Assembly (NCBI GenBank): GCA_963726375.1
Contig: CAVSCE010000009.1
Coordinates: forward strand, 1 to 64,000
Direction: 5' to 3'
Source: UTCFX2 sp963726375
GTDB taxonomy: Bacteria > Chloroflexota > Anaerolineae > Anaerolineales > UBA4823
DNA length: 64,000 nucleotides
A program made the position numbers and the translations under genes. The first letter of the stretch is position 1. The number at the start of each line of letters is the position of its first letter. This document shows positions 1 through 7,333 of this stretch, piece by piece. The notes under the pieces were generated by a model, which ran no database searches, was not told the origin of the DNA, and saw only the letters and a list, made by a program, of their open reading frames with translations.

Positions 1-302
1 AGCTGACGCAGGCGGCGATGGTGCTGATCTACCTGATGGTGCTGTACCTGGTGTTCGTGCCGCACTACTTCACGCCGCTGATGCTGATCGTTTTCCTGGT
101 GGTCAAGCGGCTGATCACGGCGCTGAAGGTGCTGCGCAACCCGAAACTGGCCGAGGCGCCGCCCGGGTTCCCGTTCTGGCCGGTCTGGTTCTCGGCTTTC
201 TGCTTCAACCACAACCGGATGTTCGGCGGGCTGTTCATCCTGGGGCTGATCCTCGACACGATCCTGCGGATCTTCGTGCCGACTTTCTGGCCGGTGCTGT
301 GA
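1..302 (+). CDS. C-terminal fragment of a membrane protein, possibly UbiA/MenA-type prenyltransferase
   Basis: The frame is open from the left edge and stops at TGA 300-302, so only about the last 100 residues are present. What is seen is two hydrophobic membrane segments flanking a short basic, proline-containing loop (ALKVLRNPKL ... PPGFPFWPVW) and a last segment FGGLFILGLILD. This matches the general look of the final helices of UbiA-superfamily prenyltransferases, whose tail has a similar loop and a terminal glycine-leucine helix. The signature Asp-rich motifs would lie upstream, outside the window, so the assignment is inference. It precedes sdhC by 24 bases on the same strand and may be co-transcribed with it; a quinone-biosynthesis enzyme beside a quinone reductase would make sense. 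Confidence 0.4.
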   Translation, partial: LTQAAMVLIYLMVLYLVFVPHYFTPLMLIVFLVVKRLITALKVLRNPKLAEAPPGFPFWPVWFSAFCFNHNRMFGGLFILGLILDTILRIFVPTFWPVL

Positions 303-326
303 GAGAGTTATTGGGCGGAGGTGAGC

Positions 327-751
327 ATGACTGATCGAATCCCGCCAACCCTTTCGGGATATGCGAGCTACCGCGGCGGCAAGGGGCATTTCGCCTTTTT
401 GATGCACCGGATTTCGGGGCTGGCGACGATCGCGTTCCTGACGCTGCACGTCCTGACGACTTCGACGGTCTTTTTGCGCCGCAGTACTACGACGTGATCT
501 TGAAGGCCTTCAGCAACCCGGTGGTGATGGCGGGCGAGATCGTGCTGGTCTTTTTCGTGATCTACCACGGCGTGAACGGGCTGCGGATCGCGTATTTCGA
601 CATCTTCAAGCCCGAGCTGTGGGCGAAGGTGCCGACGAAGAAGGCGATGGGCTGGGTTTTCGCGCTCGCGGTGGTGCTGTGGCTGCCGGCGCTGGCGGTG
701 ATGGGGCGGGCGCTGCTTGCCCACGGGTTCGGGCTGTTCGGGGGCGGGTAG
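327..751 (+). CDS. sdhC: Succinate dehydrogenase cytochrome b subunit (SdhC), frameshifted
   Basis: Membrane anchor subunit that holds heme b and the quinone site of complex II. Translation from ATG 327 (GGAGGTGAGC just upstream is a good ribosome site) gives an N-terminal region with HRISGLATIAF, the SdhC-type H-R-x-(S/T)-G motif with its heme/quinone-side residues. After about residue 49 the frame breaks in the T-run near 470-480; the next frame continues without loss as YYDVILKAFSNP and then YHGVNGLRIAYFD, the family's second conserved motif (H-x-x-x-G-L-R). Three membrane helices, about 140 residues, the normal size. The break is a one-base indel in a homopolymer, most likely a sequence error. 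sdhD follows nine bases downstream. No flavoprotein or iron-sulfur subunit follows; they may lie upstream of the window. Confidence 0.85.
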
Positions 752-759
752 GAGGCGGG

Positions 760-1431
760 ATGGAAGCCAGGGCAAACCCAAAGATCGAGACGTCGGGCCA
801 CTCTTTCGCCTGGAAGTGGATGCGCTACAGCGCCTTCCTGCTGATCCCGCTGGTGTACATCCACGTGATCCTGCAGGACCTGATCGTGGGGGGGCACAAC
901 CTGAGCCTGAGCTACGTGCAGGGGCGCTGGGCGCTGTGGGGCTGGCGGCTGTACGACATCTTCCTGCTGGCGTTCGCGTTCTCGCACGGGGCGAACGGGC
1001 TGAGGCAGGTGCTGAGCGACTACATGAAGTCGGAGCGGGCGATCCGCTGGATGAGCCGGGGGGTGGCGGTCTTCTGGTTAATCGTGACGCTGATCGGGGC
1101 GGCGGCGATAATCGGAGGGGTGAGGATGCCGTACAGGGGGAGGAAATTACAAACCACGGAGCCACAGAGAGACAGAGAGAATAAACAGACCACGGAGTTA
1201 CAGAGAGCACAGAAGGGAAATAACTATAAACGAGTTACAGAGAGCACAGAAGGGAAAAACACAGAACGGAGCTACCGAGAGCACAGAGGGGAAATTACAG
1301 ACCACGGAGTTACAGAGAGCACAGAGAAGAACACTTCTGGAAAGGGAGGAGAGAAGTCAGCGGATTTATTTTTGCGAGGGGGATTTTATGCAGTCGTTAA
1401 GGTTCGGAGGAGGGAAGAGGACGAGAATTGA
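760..1431 (+). CDS. sdhD: Succinate dehydrogenase membrane anchor subunit (SdhD) with a repeat-encoded run-on tail
   Basis: Second membrane anchor of complex II. ATG 760 lies nine bases after the sdhC stop, with GGAGGCGG as ribosome site. Residues 1-129 form a normal small anchor: a helix with YIHVILQDLIVGG, a helix containing FAFSHGANGLRQVLSDY (the H-G-x-N-G-L-R motif) and a last helix ending near the PYRG residues. No stop follows. The frame instead reads about 95 more low-complexity, charged residues (Thr, Glu, Arg, Lys rich) straight through the 37-bp tandem repeat at 1150-1340 and ends at TGA 1429-1431. Typical SdhD proteins are about 115-130 residues, so the tail is extra. Either the native stop was lost when the repeat inserted, or an indel hides it. 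Confidence 0.8.
   Translation: MEARANPKIETSGHSFAWKWMRYSAFLLIPLVYIHVILQDLIVGGHNLSLSYVQGRWALWGWRLYDIFLLAFAFSHGANGLRQVLSDYMKSERAIRWMSRGVAVFWLIVTLIGAAAIIGGVRMPYRGRKLQTTEPQRDRENKQTTELQRAQKGNNYKRVTESTEGKNTERSYREHRGEITDHGVTESTEKNTSGKGGEKSADLFLRGGFYAVVKVRRREEDEN
1150..1340. repeat. Tandem repeat, about five 37-bp units (CACGGAGTTACAGAGAG family)
   Basis: Degenerate units built on ACCACGGAGTTACAGAGAG followed by CACAGAAGGGAAA. The GTTACA/GCTACC anchor falls at 1197, 1234, 1271 and 1309, a period of 37-38 bases, with a first unit at 1153. Purine-rich on the + strand and without dyad symmetry. Since 37 is not a multiple of three, each unit is read in a different frame by the sdhD run-on. Confidence 0.9.
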
Positions 1432-1810
1432 ATGAAAAAAATTCAAATCGATTTCAATCCTCTTCTGGTTGGATGGAAAGACCTGTTTGATATAATAGCA
1501 CATATGTTTTCTTGGTATTGCAAGGATTTTTGAGTAATGCTGTGCTGATTTGCGTGGAGCATAAAATGAGTGGGGTGGTCCCGGCGCTTTGCGCCAGGAT
1601 GCGGAGGATGTCGCCCGGTTCCTCACCAAGTTCGGAGAGTTTGAGGCGGGGCGGGCGGAGAGTGCTGCCGGGGGTTGAAAATGGGGCAGTGCGTTCGATG
1701 GATGCACCCTACTAAGGATTATGGTTCCTCGACTAAGGTCCAACCTGGAGCGAAGCGGTTAAGGGTTCAATTCCAGGTGAGGGTATTTTTGAATGCATAA
1801 TATAACAATA
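1432..1810. other. Intergenic stretch without a credible gene
   Basis: No reading frame here looks protein-like. A -10-like TATAAT sits at 1491-1496 with a poor -35. The part 1706-1785 has a GGTTCAATTCC box and partial acceptor-like pairing (ACCCT with AGGGT) that recalls a tRNA, but the T-stem does not pair, so no RNA gene is called. Confidence 0.5.
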
Positions 1811-1931
1811 TTCTAACGGTTTGCGTTACCGGCGGGGGAGTGAACAATGCTTGGGAGCATGATCTTGCTTGGACGTAGGAAAAACCCGAAAAGTTGAGAA
1901 TCCCGCCAGTTAGGTGCACGCTTTGTTGGGC
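1811..1931 (-). repeat. attC-like integron recombination site
   Basis: Read on the minus strand it starts with GCCCAAC (1931-1925, matching the R'' box RYYYAAC) followed by AAAGCGTGCACC, and ends with GGTAACGCAAACC then GTTAGAA (1817-1811, R' box, GTTRRRY except the last base). The two ends form an imperfect inverted repeat of about 35 bases that continues into CTGGCGGG / CCCCGCC, with a variable centre of about 45 bases. Length 121 bases is inside the attC range. It lies just after the stop of the minus-strand gene at 1948, which is where a cassette carries its attC. The orientation call rests on the gene direction and the AA after the R'' box. Confidence 0.55.
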
Positions 1932-1947
1932 GCATTGATTGGTTTAA

Positions 1948-2199
1948 CTACACTTGCTCAGGTGGATTCTCTAAGCATTTTTTACAAACGCCATTCTCCA
2001 AATGGGGAGGATCGGCATTAGGACAGGTCCATTTTTGACATTGAGCACATTGAACTAGTTCAGTTGGCTTATTGTAGTCCGTTACAAGAAATGAACTATA
2101 CAGCTGTCCATTCTCTCCATATTCATCCCAATATTGATCTGGTTGTGGACTGGGTTTTCCACAAATATGGCAATAGAAGCGGGCTTGATGTTGCTTCAA
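1948..2199 (-). CDS. Small zinc-ribbon protein (possibly the C-terminal part of one cassette protein)
   Basis: Eighty-three residues with three Cys pairs: CHIC near residue 10, CAQC plus a following Cys (CQKWTC) near residue 52, and CKKC near the C-terminus, which suggests two zinc-ribbon knuckles. No family name is recognised. The start shown is TTG at 2199, overlapping by four bases the stop of the upstream membrane gene. The frame stays open and protein-like upstream of that TTG (residues QAQEPER precede LKQHQ). It is therefore equally likely that this and the 2196-2453 gene are one protein, two membrane helices followed by a cytoplasmic zinc ribbon, split by one of the many indels. The gene lies between two attC-like boxes and would be the cargo of an integron cassette. 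Confidence 0.55.
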   Translation of the reverse strand: MKQHQARFYCHICGKPSPQPDQYWDEYGENGQLYSSFLVTDYNKPTELVQCAQCQKWTCPNADPPHLENGVCKKCLENPPEQV

Positions 2200-2453
2200 A
2201 CGCTCCGGCTCCTGTGCCTGATATATTCTATTTCTTCTCTCATCGACAGCATAGAGACAACACTATAAATTATCCCAGCAAGGAAAACAAGCCATACGAC
2301 ACCTAAACAAATTCCTATAGTTAATAGCTGGTGCAAAACTTCATTTTGGCTTTGATCGTATAACCAGATTAGGCATGAGAAAACGATCATGGATATAATC
2401 ACAATAAAGACTAGGCGGAATGGAAAATCTTTCTTTTTCATCTTTATAACCAT
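2196..2453 (-). CDS. Small two-helix membrane protein, cassette gene
   Basis: Eighty-five residues, beginning MVIKMKKKD with a basic cytoplasmic end, two membrane helices (LVFIVIISMIVFSCLIWLY and LTIGICLGVVWLVFLAGIIY) and a charged tail MREEIEYIRHRSRS. No known family is recognised. Its start is about 35 bases inside the presumed recombination point at 2493/2494, the usual spacing for a cassette gene. The next minus-strand gene overlaps its stop by four bases, so the two are either translationally coupled or halves of one protein. AT-rich compared with the flanking sdh genes, which fits acquired DNA. Confidence 0.5.
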   Translation of the reverse strand: MVIKMKKKDFPFRLVFIVIISMIVFSCLIWLYDQSQNEVLHQLLTIGICLGVVWLVFLAGIIYSVVSMLSMREEIEYIRHRSRSV

Positions 2454-2487
2454 GCTCTTCTATTTTGATACTTGCTAATTTGTCAGC

Positions 2488-2510
2488 GCCCAACGGTTGG
2501 CGTTACCTGC
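2488..2510 (-). repeat. Half attC-like box at the upstream end of the cassette
   Basis: On the minus strand this reads GCAGGTAACGCCAACC then GTTGGGC (2494-2488), a perfect GTTRRRY core preceded by the same GGTAACGC-AACC arm as the attC at 1811-1931. No convincing partner R'' box is found in the 200 bases to the right, so the site may be truncated or decayed. It sets the upstream boundary of the cassette. Confidence 0.45.
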
Positions 2511-2538
2511 AATAATCCCTATAGCTTGTCAATTGGAT

Positions 2539-2614
2539 ATCTTTTGCTGACCTGCTTTTAATTAGAGCGGTTACCATAAACCAGCGGTTTTGGGTTCAAA
2601 TCCTGTTGGAGATT
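2539..2614 (+). tRNA. Degenerate tRNA-like sequence, anticodon CAT (possible relic)
   Basis: Acceptor arms ATCTTTT (2539-2545) and TGGAGAT (2607-2613) pair at six of seven positions. The T-arm has TTGGG, loop TTCAAAT and CCTGT, with four of five pairs including wobbles. The anticodon arm GGTT-ACCATA-AACC carries CAT but is three bases short of the 17-base standard, and the D-arm has only three pairs with no linker after the acceptor. The overall length is right for a tRNA. It is either a decayed tRNA-Met/Ile2 or a real one damaged by assembly indels. It lies between a half attC box and the FGE-like gene. Confidence 0.3.
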
Positions 2615-2713
2615 AATTTTGATACCATAGGATAACAAATAGCTGACAGATAACATAAGCGACAGCGGTCAGGCGTAGCGATTGATAATGCAGCGGTAAA
2701 CAGAGCACACAGG

Positions 2714-3729
2714 TTATTGGGATGTTCGAGAAGCGAGATTTTGCTCTGGAGGCGGGTGGACTACTACGCGGAAACCGATATCGTCTCTGACATGGTCGTA
2801 GACGTTAACGTTTCGGCATGATTGCAGACTTATTTGCCATGATGCACCGCCTACAAAATCATAAGTATTAGTTTTGTAGTAACAGAAATCTGGATCGCAT
2901 TCAATATGAATAGCAGTGCTACTTGTGTACGTACTCAGCGTCCACTCCGACACATTGCCTACCATTTCCGCACAGCCACGGGTATTATCAAACTCCGGTC
3001 CATCCCCATCTGGGCTGAATTGCCCCACCGGCGTAGTACCACCGTACCAATGCTCGATATTGCAGAGTGTACGATTTTGGTACTGCTGTTTCCCCACGGA
3101 TACTTGCGCGGATCCATCCCGTATGCAGCCTTCACCCACTGTTCCTTGGTTTGGCAGGCTATATGCCTTACCCGTGACCTTGCTCAGCCAATGGCAGTAC
3201 ACCTGGGCATCGGCTTTTGTTATCATGGTCACGGGATGTCGACTGTATTGTTGGATGTCTCTTTTTACACCTGATGTGATGCGACCATAGTGTTTAATGA
3301 AGAAAGCAAATTCGGCTACAGTTACTGGGTAACGGCCGAAATCCCAATATTCATCCAGGTAAACCTTGTCAGATGATTTTAAAAAGTCATGAGATGTCTT
3401 ATAATTGTAATCTTCAAATTGTTTGTAGATCCAGGATTTACCTGCGGAATATGGATTAGTTCTGGTTCAAACTCTTTCGGATTCCCCAAAGGCTCCGTGC
3501 TGATTCGATAAACCCGGTAAGCTCCTGTAAACCACCCTTTGCTTTCGACCCGTAAGCCGAGCCCTAAGTCGGTGATCTTCCCCAATTCCAGGGCTAGAGG
3601 TAAAGCGCTTTCAAGATCGTATCGATCCTGCTCAACTCTAGTCAACCGATATCTCTTGGGCACTTTCTTATCGATTCGAGGCATTATTGGTTCAAGACAT
3701 TGAACAATTCCTTGTGGACATCTAAGCAT
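2714..3729 (-). CDS. Formylglycine-generating-enzyme (SUMF1)-domain protein, frameshifted
   Basis: The C-terminal 230 residues form an FGE-sulfatase (SUMF1) domain: YPVTVAEFAFFI, HPVTMITKADAQVYCHWLS, LPNQG, the central GCAEMVGNVSEWTL (the family's G-N-V-W/S-E-W motif), GGASW and the terminal DDIGFRVVV. The first 95 residues (MLRCPQG ... ELIHIP) are in another frame and match no family known to me; they end in the P-E-L-I-H-I-P strand that normally opens the domain. One indel near 3430-3440 joins them. Members either oxidise sulfatase Cys to formylglycine or serve other roles in two-domain proteins; no sulfatase is nearby. The start at ATG 3729 lacks a clear ribosome site. Position beside attC-like boxes suggests cassette cargo. 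Confidence 0.65.
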
Positions 3730-4162
3730 TAATTATTTGGCATAGTTCATAAGAAATTGTCAATTTGGCAAATTATAGCAGTCCGTCAATAAGCTGATCA
3801 TAAGATCAATTGTACATCGGTATAATGAGTAAATCACCCGGTCTTTCCCTGCGTTCATGATCAACCTTGGGATGTGTGAGAAGCGAGTGCTGCAGGTGTG
3901 GGTTTAACGGTGAAATCGATGGGTCACCGACCCAGCCACGGATGGCAGGCTCTCCTTCGCTGCGTTAAGAACAGGTTCTTCGCTGCGCTCAGGACAGGTC
4001 CTTCGCTGCGCTCAGGACAGGTCCTTCGCTGCGCTCAGGACAGGTCCCTACGACTACAATCTAAAACAGAAGGAAAATGATGTATTTATATTATCCTAAT
4101 AAGGTCTAAATAGTATATTATATGATATAATCTATTTATCCTGATCAAAGAGGGAGGGACGA
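3730..4162. repeat. AT-rich spacer with a tandem CTTCGCTGCGCTCAGGAC repeat
   Basis: At 3952-4048 there are four adjoining copies of a unit of about 23 bases built on CTTCGCTGCGCTCAGGAC followed by AGGTC; the first copy is degenerate. The same family recurs in looser form at 5541-5646. The remaining sequence is AT-rich and has no credible gene. A TATAAT at 4126-4131 and GAGGGAGGG at 4149-4157 are the probable -10 and ribosome site of the gene at 4163. Confidence 0.75.
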
Positions 4163-4807
4163 ATGATAAAAACTGGCGATATGATTGATAATTCTGTGAA
4201 GGGATCTATGGCAGCAAGCAGCTTCTCAATCCCGATCATCGGCTGGGTGGCAATCGCAACAGGTGTCTCGGCTATCCTTGCGGTGATATTTCTCATCCTG
4301 ATGGCGACGGTGAACAATTCTTTTGGCAAGGTCAACGATGTTTTCAACGCGATTATCGGGATCTCGAGCGCGGTCCTGGCGTGGATGATGTACGCCGAGC
4401 ATCACGCCAAGGCGCCGCTGATGAGTTAAATCGCGCTGGCGCTTGCGGTGGTTGGCGCGATCTTTACCGTTATTGGATCGGTCCTGATCATCAACGGCTA
4501 TACAGACTTTGTCCTGGCCGGGTGGTACACAGGGGTCGGGAACGCTTTGATCGGCTTGTGGTTGGCGGCATTTTGCAGTTCCATGCTGCGCGGCGAGGCG
4601 CTGCCACACAACCTGATCCTCTTTGGGATTGCTGCAGGGGCGTTCATGGCCGTTGGACTAATCGGTATTCTCGGGATTTTCGCCAGAATCGACAGCATGG
4701 AGTCGATGCCGTGGTATCTGTATCTGGCGTTTTTTGGATACTTAGGAACCTATATCCTGTATCCCGCCTGGACGATCTGGCTGGGACGAACGCTCCTGCT
4801 CAAGTAA
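4163..4807 (+). CDS. Polytopic membrane protein of unknown function with an in-frame TAA
   Basis: ATG 4163 follows a strong ribosome site (GAGGGAGGGACGA). The frame encodes about 214 residues with six hydrophobic helices: two before the stop (IIGWVAIATGVSAILAVIFL, then IIGISSAVLAWMMYAEHH) and four after it (VVGAIFTVIGSVLII and onward). A TAA at 4427-4429 interrupts the frame, but the same frame continues at once as IALALAVVGAIF with unchanged character up to the stop at 4805-4807. Because both sides share one frame, this is a point change or paired indels rather than a single frameshift. The downstream part could restart at a GTG near 4448. No family is recognised. It may be a recent pseudogene or a base-call error. 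Confidence 0.55.
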
Positions 4808-5079
4808 ATAACCAGAGAATATCGACAGGTCTTCTACCTGCAAAAGCGGATGGGGCTGGCCTGCATGTACAGCGAAGAGGCCTGGCACAGAAGACGGAGG
4901 ATATTGCCCAGGCGCACAGGAAGGGGAGTCCGGTGGATAAGGTCAGACCTCAATATTAGTTCAAGAGAATATCCTGTTTATCTGTTTTTTATCAGCATCC
5001 TTTATTCTTCCTGGCAAAACTAAATAAGGATGCCCCAAGCAAAATCTTCTGAAAATATCAGATTCCGACTAAAAAATTA
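4808..5079. other. Intergenic, no gene supported
   Basis: No credible coding frame, repeat or terminator is seen. An AT-rich end (5071-5080, AAAAAATTAT) follows the stop of the minus-strand peptide gene. Confidence 0.4.
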
Positions 5080-5238
5080 TTAACACCAATATTTCTGGCA
5101 ATTGTAATCCCAAGTGCATGTCCCGATGTGGATGCCAGTGTGTACCTTCAATTGTGGGATTTTGGGCTGCGTTCCTTTATTCCCATTTTGTTGCAGTTCG
5201 TCGGATTGTACCTTCAACTGCCGGTTTTTGTTTTGCAT
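5080..5238 (-). CDS. 52-residue peptide with Cys-rich C-terminus; candidate modified-peptide precursor
   Basis: ATG at 5238-5236 is preceded by GAAGGAGAAAGAAGTG, one of the best ribosome sites in the window, and the frame ends at TAA 5082-5080. The peptide has a hydrophilic, charged N-terminal half (MQNKNRQLKVQSDELQQNG), a Lys/Pro middle and a C-terminal stretch GTCTWDYNCQKYWC with three Cys and several aromatic residues in the last 12 positions. The motif QLKV occurs twice (residues 7-10 and 29-32). The leader-plus-core layout recalls ribosomally made modified peptides or small bacteriocins. No radical SAM, cyclodehydratase, lanthionine or lasso enzyme is nearby, so that role is inference. 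It could equally be an orphan small protein. Not similar to any peptide I can name. Confidence 0.4.
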   Translation of the reverse strand: MQNKNRQLKVQSDELQQNGNKGTQPKIPQLKVHTGIHIGTCTWDYNCQKYWC

Positions 5239-5664
5239 CACTTCTTTCTCCTTCAATGTTGTCCAATGGATGAGATGTATAAGCCCGATGACGATTTTCT
5301 CAGTCTACTTCCATTCATAATGATAATAGCATAAAACAATAATCTTCACATTCTACATTTGACGTATTCTTTTAACCGCAACAAGTGATGTTTCACAGGC
5401 GAACAGGATGGGAATTTCGGTGGATCAGAAAAACCTGTGAGATCGAAATTAATCTTAAAGCCTGCTTCTTTGCGGTCCAGGGAAGGAGGCTTTTTAACGG
5501 CTCAAGCAGCTGGAACGAGACAGCCAATGGAAGGTAATGGTCTGCGCTCGGGACAGGTCCTTCACTCTGTTCGGGATGAATCCTTCGCTGCGCTCGGGAC
5601 AGGTCCCTCACTATGTTCGGGATAGATCCTCGCTGCGGGGACAGGCCTATGGCCTACTCGCCAG
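5239..5664. repeat. Spacer with scattered CGCTGCGCTCGGGACAGGTCC repeats and a hairpin
   Basis: At 5541-5646 four to five loose copies of the repeat family of 3952-4048 alternate between TCGCTGCGCTCGGGACAGG and TCACTCTGTTCGGGAT variants. At 5460-5490 GCCTGCTTC can pair with GAAGGAGGC (one mismatch), followed by TTTTT at 5491-5495, a possible rho-independent terminator on the + strand. No gene is supported. Confidence 0.6.
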
Positions 5665-6228
5665 CTAATCCTGCTCGATCTCTCGGATCACGCGGGCGGG
5701 ATTGCCCGCGACGACGGTGTTCGAAGGGACAGAGCGGGTGACGACCGCGCCGGCGCCGACGACGGCATTCCGACCGATGCTCACTCCCGGCAGCAGGACG
5801 GCCGCGCCCCCGATCCAGACGTTATCCGAAATGAAAATTGGTTTGGCCACTTCCGAGCCCTGGATGCGAGCCTGCGCCTGAACCGGATGTGCGGCAGTAT
5901 AGATCTGGACGCCGGGCCCGATCATGACATGACGGCCAATGCGGACTTCATTGTTATCGAAGATGGTGCACGAGAAATTCAGATAGACGCAGTCGCCGAT
6001 GTAAATGTTGCGACCGTAGCTGCAGTAGAAGGGCGCTTCGATGATCGAATTCTGACCGATGGCTCCCAGGAGCTGCTGGAGGATGGTCTGTCGTTCAGTA
6101 AGGGTTTCGGCCAGATTATAGAGCCGGAGCAATTTCTTGACTTTTTGACGCTCAGCGTCCAGGTCGGGATCCAATCCGGAGTAGGTTTCTCCGGCCAACA
6201 TTTTCTGTTTTTCGGTTTTTGAAGTCAT
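5665..6228 (-). CDS. Maltose/galactoside-type O-acetyltransferase
   Basis: Transfers an acetyl group from acetyl-CoA to a sugar hydroxyl in the cytoplasm. The 187 residues match the Maa/LacA family in length and order: an N-terminal Mac domain beginning MTSKTEKQKMLAGETY (the M-x-x-G-x-x-Y signature), then hexapeptide repeats of a left-handed beta helix, with the catalytic His in YTAAHPV near residue 113 and the terminal VVTRSVPSNTVVAGNPARVI stretch. The frame is intact. It lies 75 bases downstream of the hydrolase gene on the same strand and could share its message. The true acceptor cannot be told from sequence. Confidence 0.92.
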   Translation of the reverse strand: MTSKTEKQKMLAGETYSGLDPDLDAERQKVKKLLRLYNLAETLTERQTILQQLLGAIGQNSIIEAPFYCSYGRNIYIGDCVYLNFSCTIFDNNEVRIGRHVMIGPGVQIYTAAHPVQAQARIQGSEVAKPIFISDNVWIGGAAVLLPGVSIGRNAVVGAGAVVTRSVPSNTVVAGNPARVIREIEQD

Positions 6229-6303
6229 CTACTCGCTCCTGTTGGACCGATTCGAGCAGCACTATTGAAAATGGCAGCAGTGAAAGCGGAGGTCAGGCCT
6301 GGA

Positions 6304-6957
6304 TCAAGCAGAGGGACGGTTCAGAAAAGCCAGGGTGCGGTCCCAGGCGAGGCGAGCGGCTTCGGGATTGTAGGCGTCGAGCCGGTCGGGCTCAAAGAAC
6401 CAGTGGCCAACGCCGGGGTAGCGGTGGAAAACCACATCACGGCCGAGGCTTTTGAGCTGCGCCTCGAGCTCGTCGACGCCCGAAGGCGGCTCGTACGGGT
6501 CGTTATCAGCGAAGTGGCCGAGGTAGGCTGCTTTTGAGGCGCTGAAATCGCCGCCGCCGGTGCCATAAAAGAGCACGACGGAATGGATGCGGTCCGGATC
6601 GGATGCGGCGAGGTCCAGGGCGTAATAGGCGCCGAGCGAGAAGCCGATCACCGCCAGGAGGCGGCCGGACGGGCCAACCCGATCGCTGAGGAAGGCGGTT
6701 GCCTGGGCGATCTCGGCTTTGGCCTGGAGGTAGCTTGCGTCGAGGGTCCGGCCGAGGGCTTCGGCGGCGGGGATCGTGTCTGCAACCTGGCCGTGGTAGA
6801 GGTCCGGGGCGAAAGCCGTGAAACCGGCTTCGGCGAGCCGGGTGCAGAAGGCTTTTATCGTCGGGTTCAAGCCCCACCAGGCGTGCAGGACCAATACCGC
6901 AAGTCCATTTCCGGCGGAGGGGACGGCGAGAAAACCGAGAGGTTGAGATTGGTTCAT
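6304..6957 (-). CDS. Dienelactone hydrolase family protein (Ser nucleophile)
   Basis: Alpha/beta hydrolase of about 217 residues. The start is placed at the ATG of MNQSQPLGF (6957); the upstream in-frame residues are unlike the family. Seen are the opening strand VLVLHAWWGLNP (oxyanion region, with W-W-G-L as in dienelactone hydrolases), the nucleophile elbow GFSLGA, the acid in FADNDPY and the base His in GVGHWFFE. Classic dienelactone hydrolase uses Cys at the elbow; here it is Ser, common among homologues of unknown substrate. Frame intact. The region 6958-7280 upstream holds no supported gene. Confidence 0.88.
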   Translation of the reverse strand: MNQSQPLGFLAVPSAGNGLAVLVLHAWWGLNPTIKAFCTRLAEAGFTAFAPDLYHGQVADTIPAAEALGRTLDASYLQAKAEIAQATAFLSDRVGPSGRLLAVIGFSLGAYYALDLAASDPDRIHSVVLFYGTGGGDFSASKAAYLGHFADNDPYEPPSGVDELEAQLKSLGRDVVFHRYPGVGHWFFEPDRLDAYNPEAARLAWDRTLAFLNRPSA

Positions 6958-7285
6958 GGAGGATATTATATCGAATTCTTTTCGGACGAAATCGAAGCAA
7001 CTCTTGGAACCAGGCTGATGACGGGTTTCCTGGCAAGGGCGGCTCACAGAGCTGGAAGACACGCGGCGGCGGGGAACGGGCGAGCGGGATGAGGCCGGCT
7101 ATGCTTGAGCCACGGATCAACCCGGGATGGGGAAAGGCACAGCCGGAGCTCAGCGCAAGACGGCCGGAAAATGGAGATAGGCCTTCGGGGCAGACGGATA
7201 GCGCTCCGGCGCGCCGATCTCGCTGGCAAGGCCGGCGGGACGGAGAGCGCCGCTCAGTGTCAGTCGCAAGGTGGGAGACGAAAAA

Positions 7286-7307
7286 GCCGCCCGATGATTT
7301 GGGCGGC
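7286..7307 (-). terminator. Rho-independent terminator of the cytochrome genes
   Basis: Perfect 7-bp stem GCCGCCC (7286-7292) / GGGCGGC (7301-7307) with an 8-base loop. AAAAA at 7281-7285 becomes a U-tract on the minus-strand transcript. It lies 27 bases after the stop of the 7334 cytochrome gene. Confidence 0.8.
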
Positions 7308-7333
7308 GGATAGGCTTTCAGCGAAAAAAGGTC

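Noticed and set aside
1366..1743. A 125-residue minus-strand frame left of the attC-like site
   Set aside because: It runs over the end of sdhD, its composition is non-protein-like and it has no ribosome site.
1706..1785. A second tRNA-like sequence with GGTTCAATTCC
   Set aside because: Only five of seven acceptor pairs form, the T-stem does not pair and no anticodon arm could be drawn.
3952..4048. Possible CRISPR array
   Set aside because: The 23-base units adjoin each other without unique spacers, so this is a simple tandem repeat.
5114..5334. Two overlapping 68-residue + strand frames
   Set aside because: They lie opposite the 52-residue peptide gene, which has a far better ribosome site and composition.
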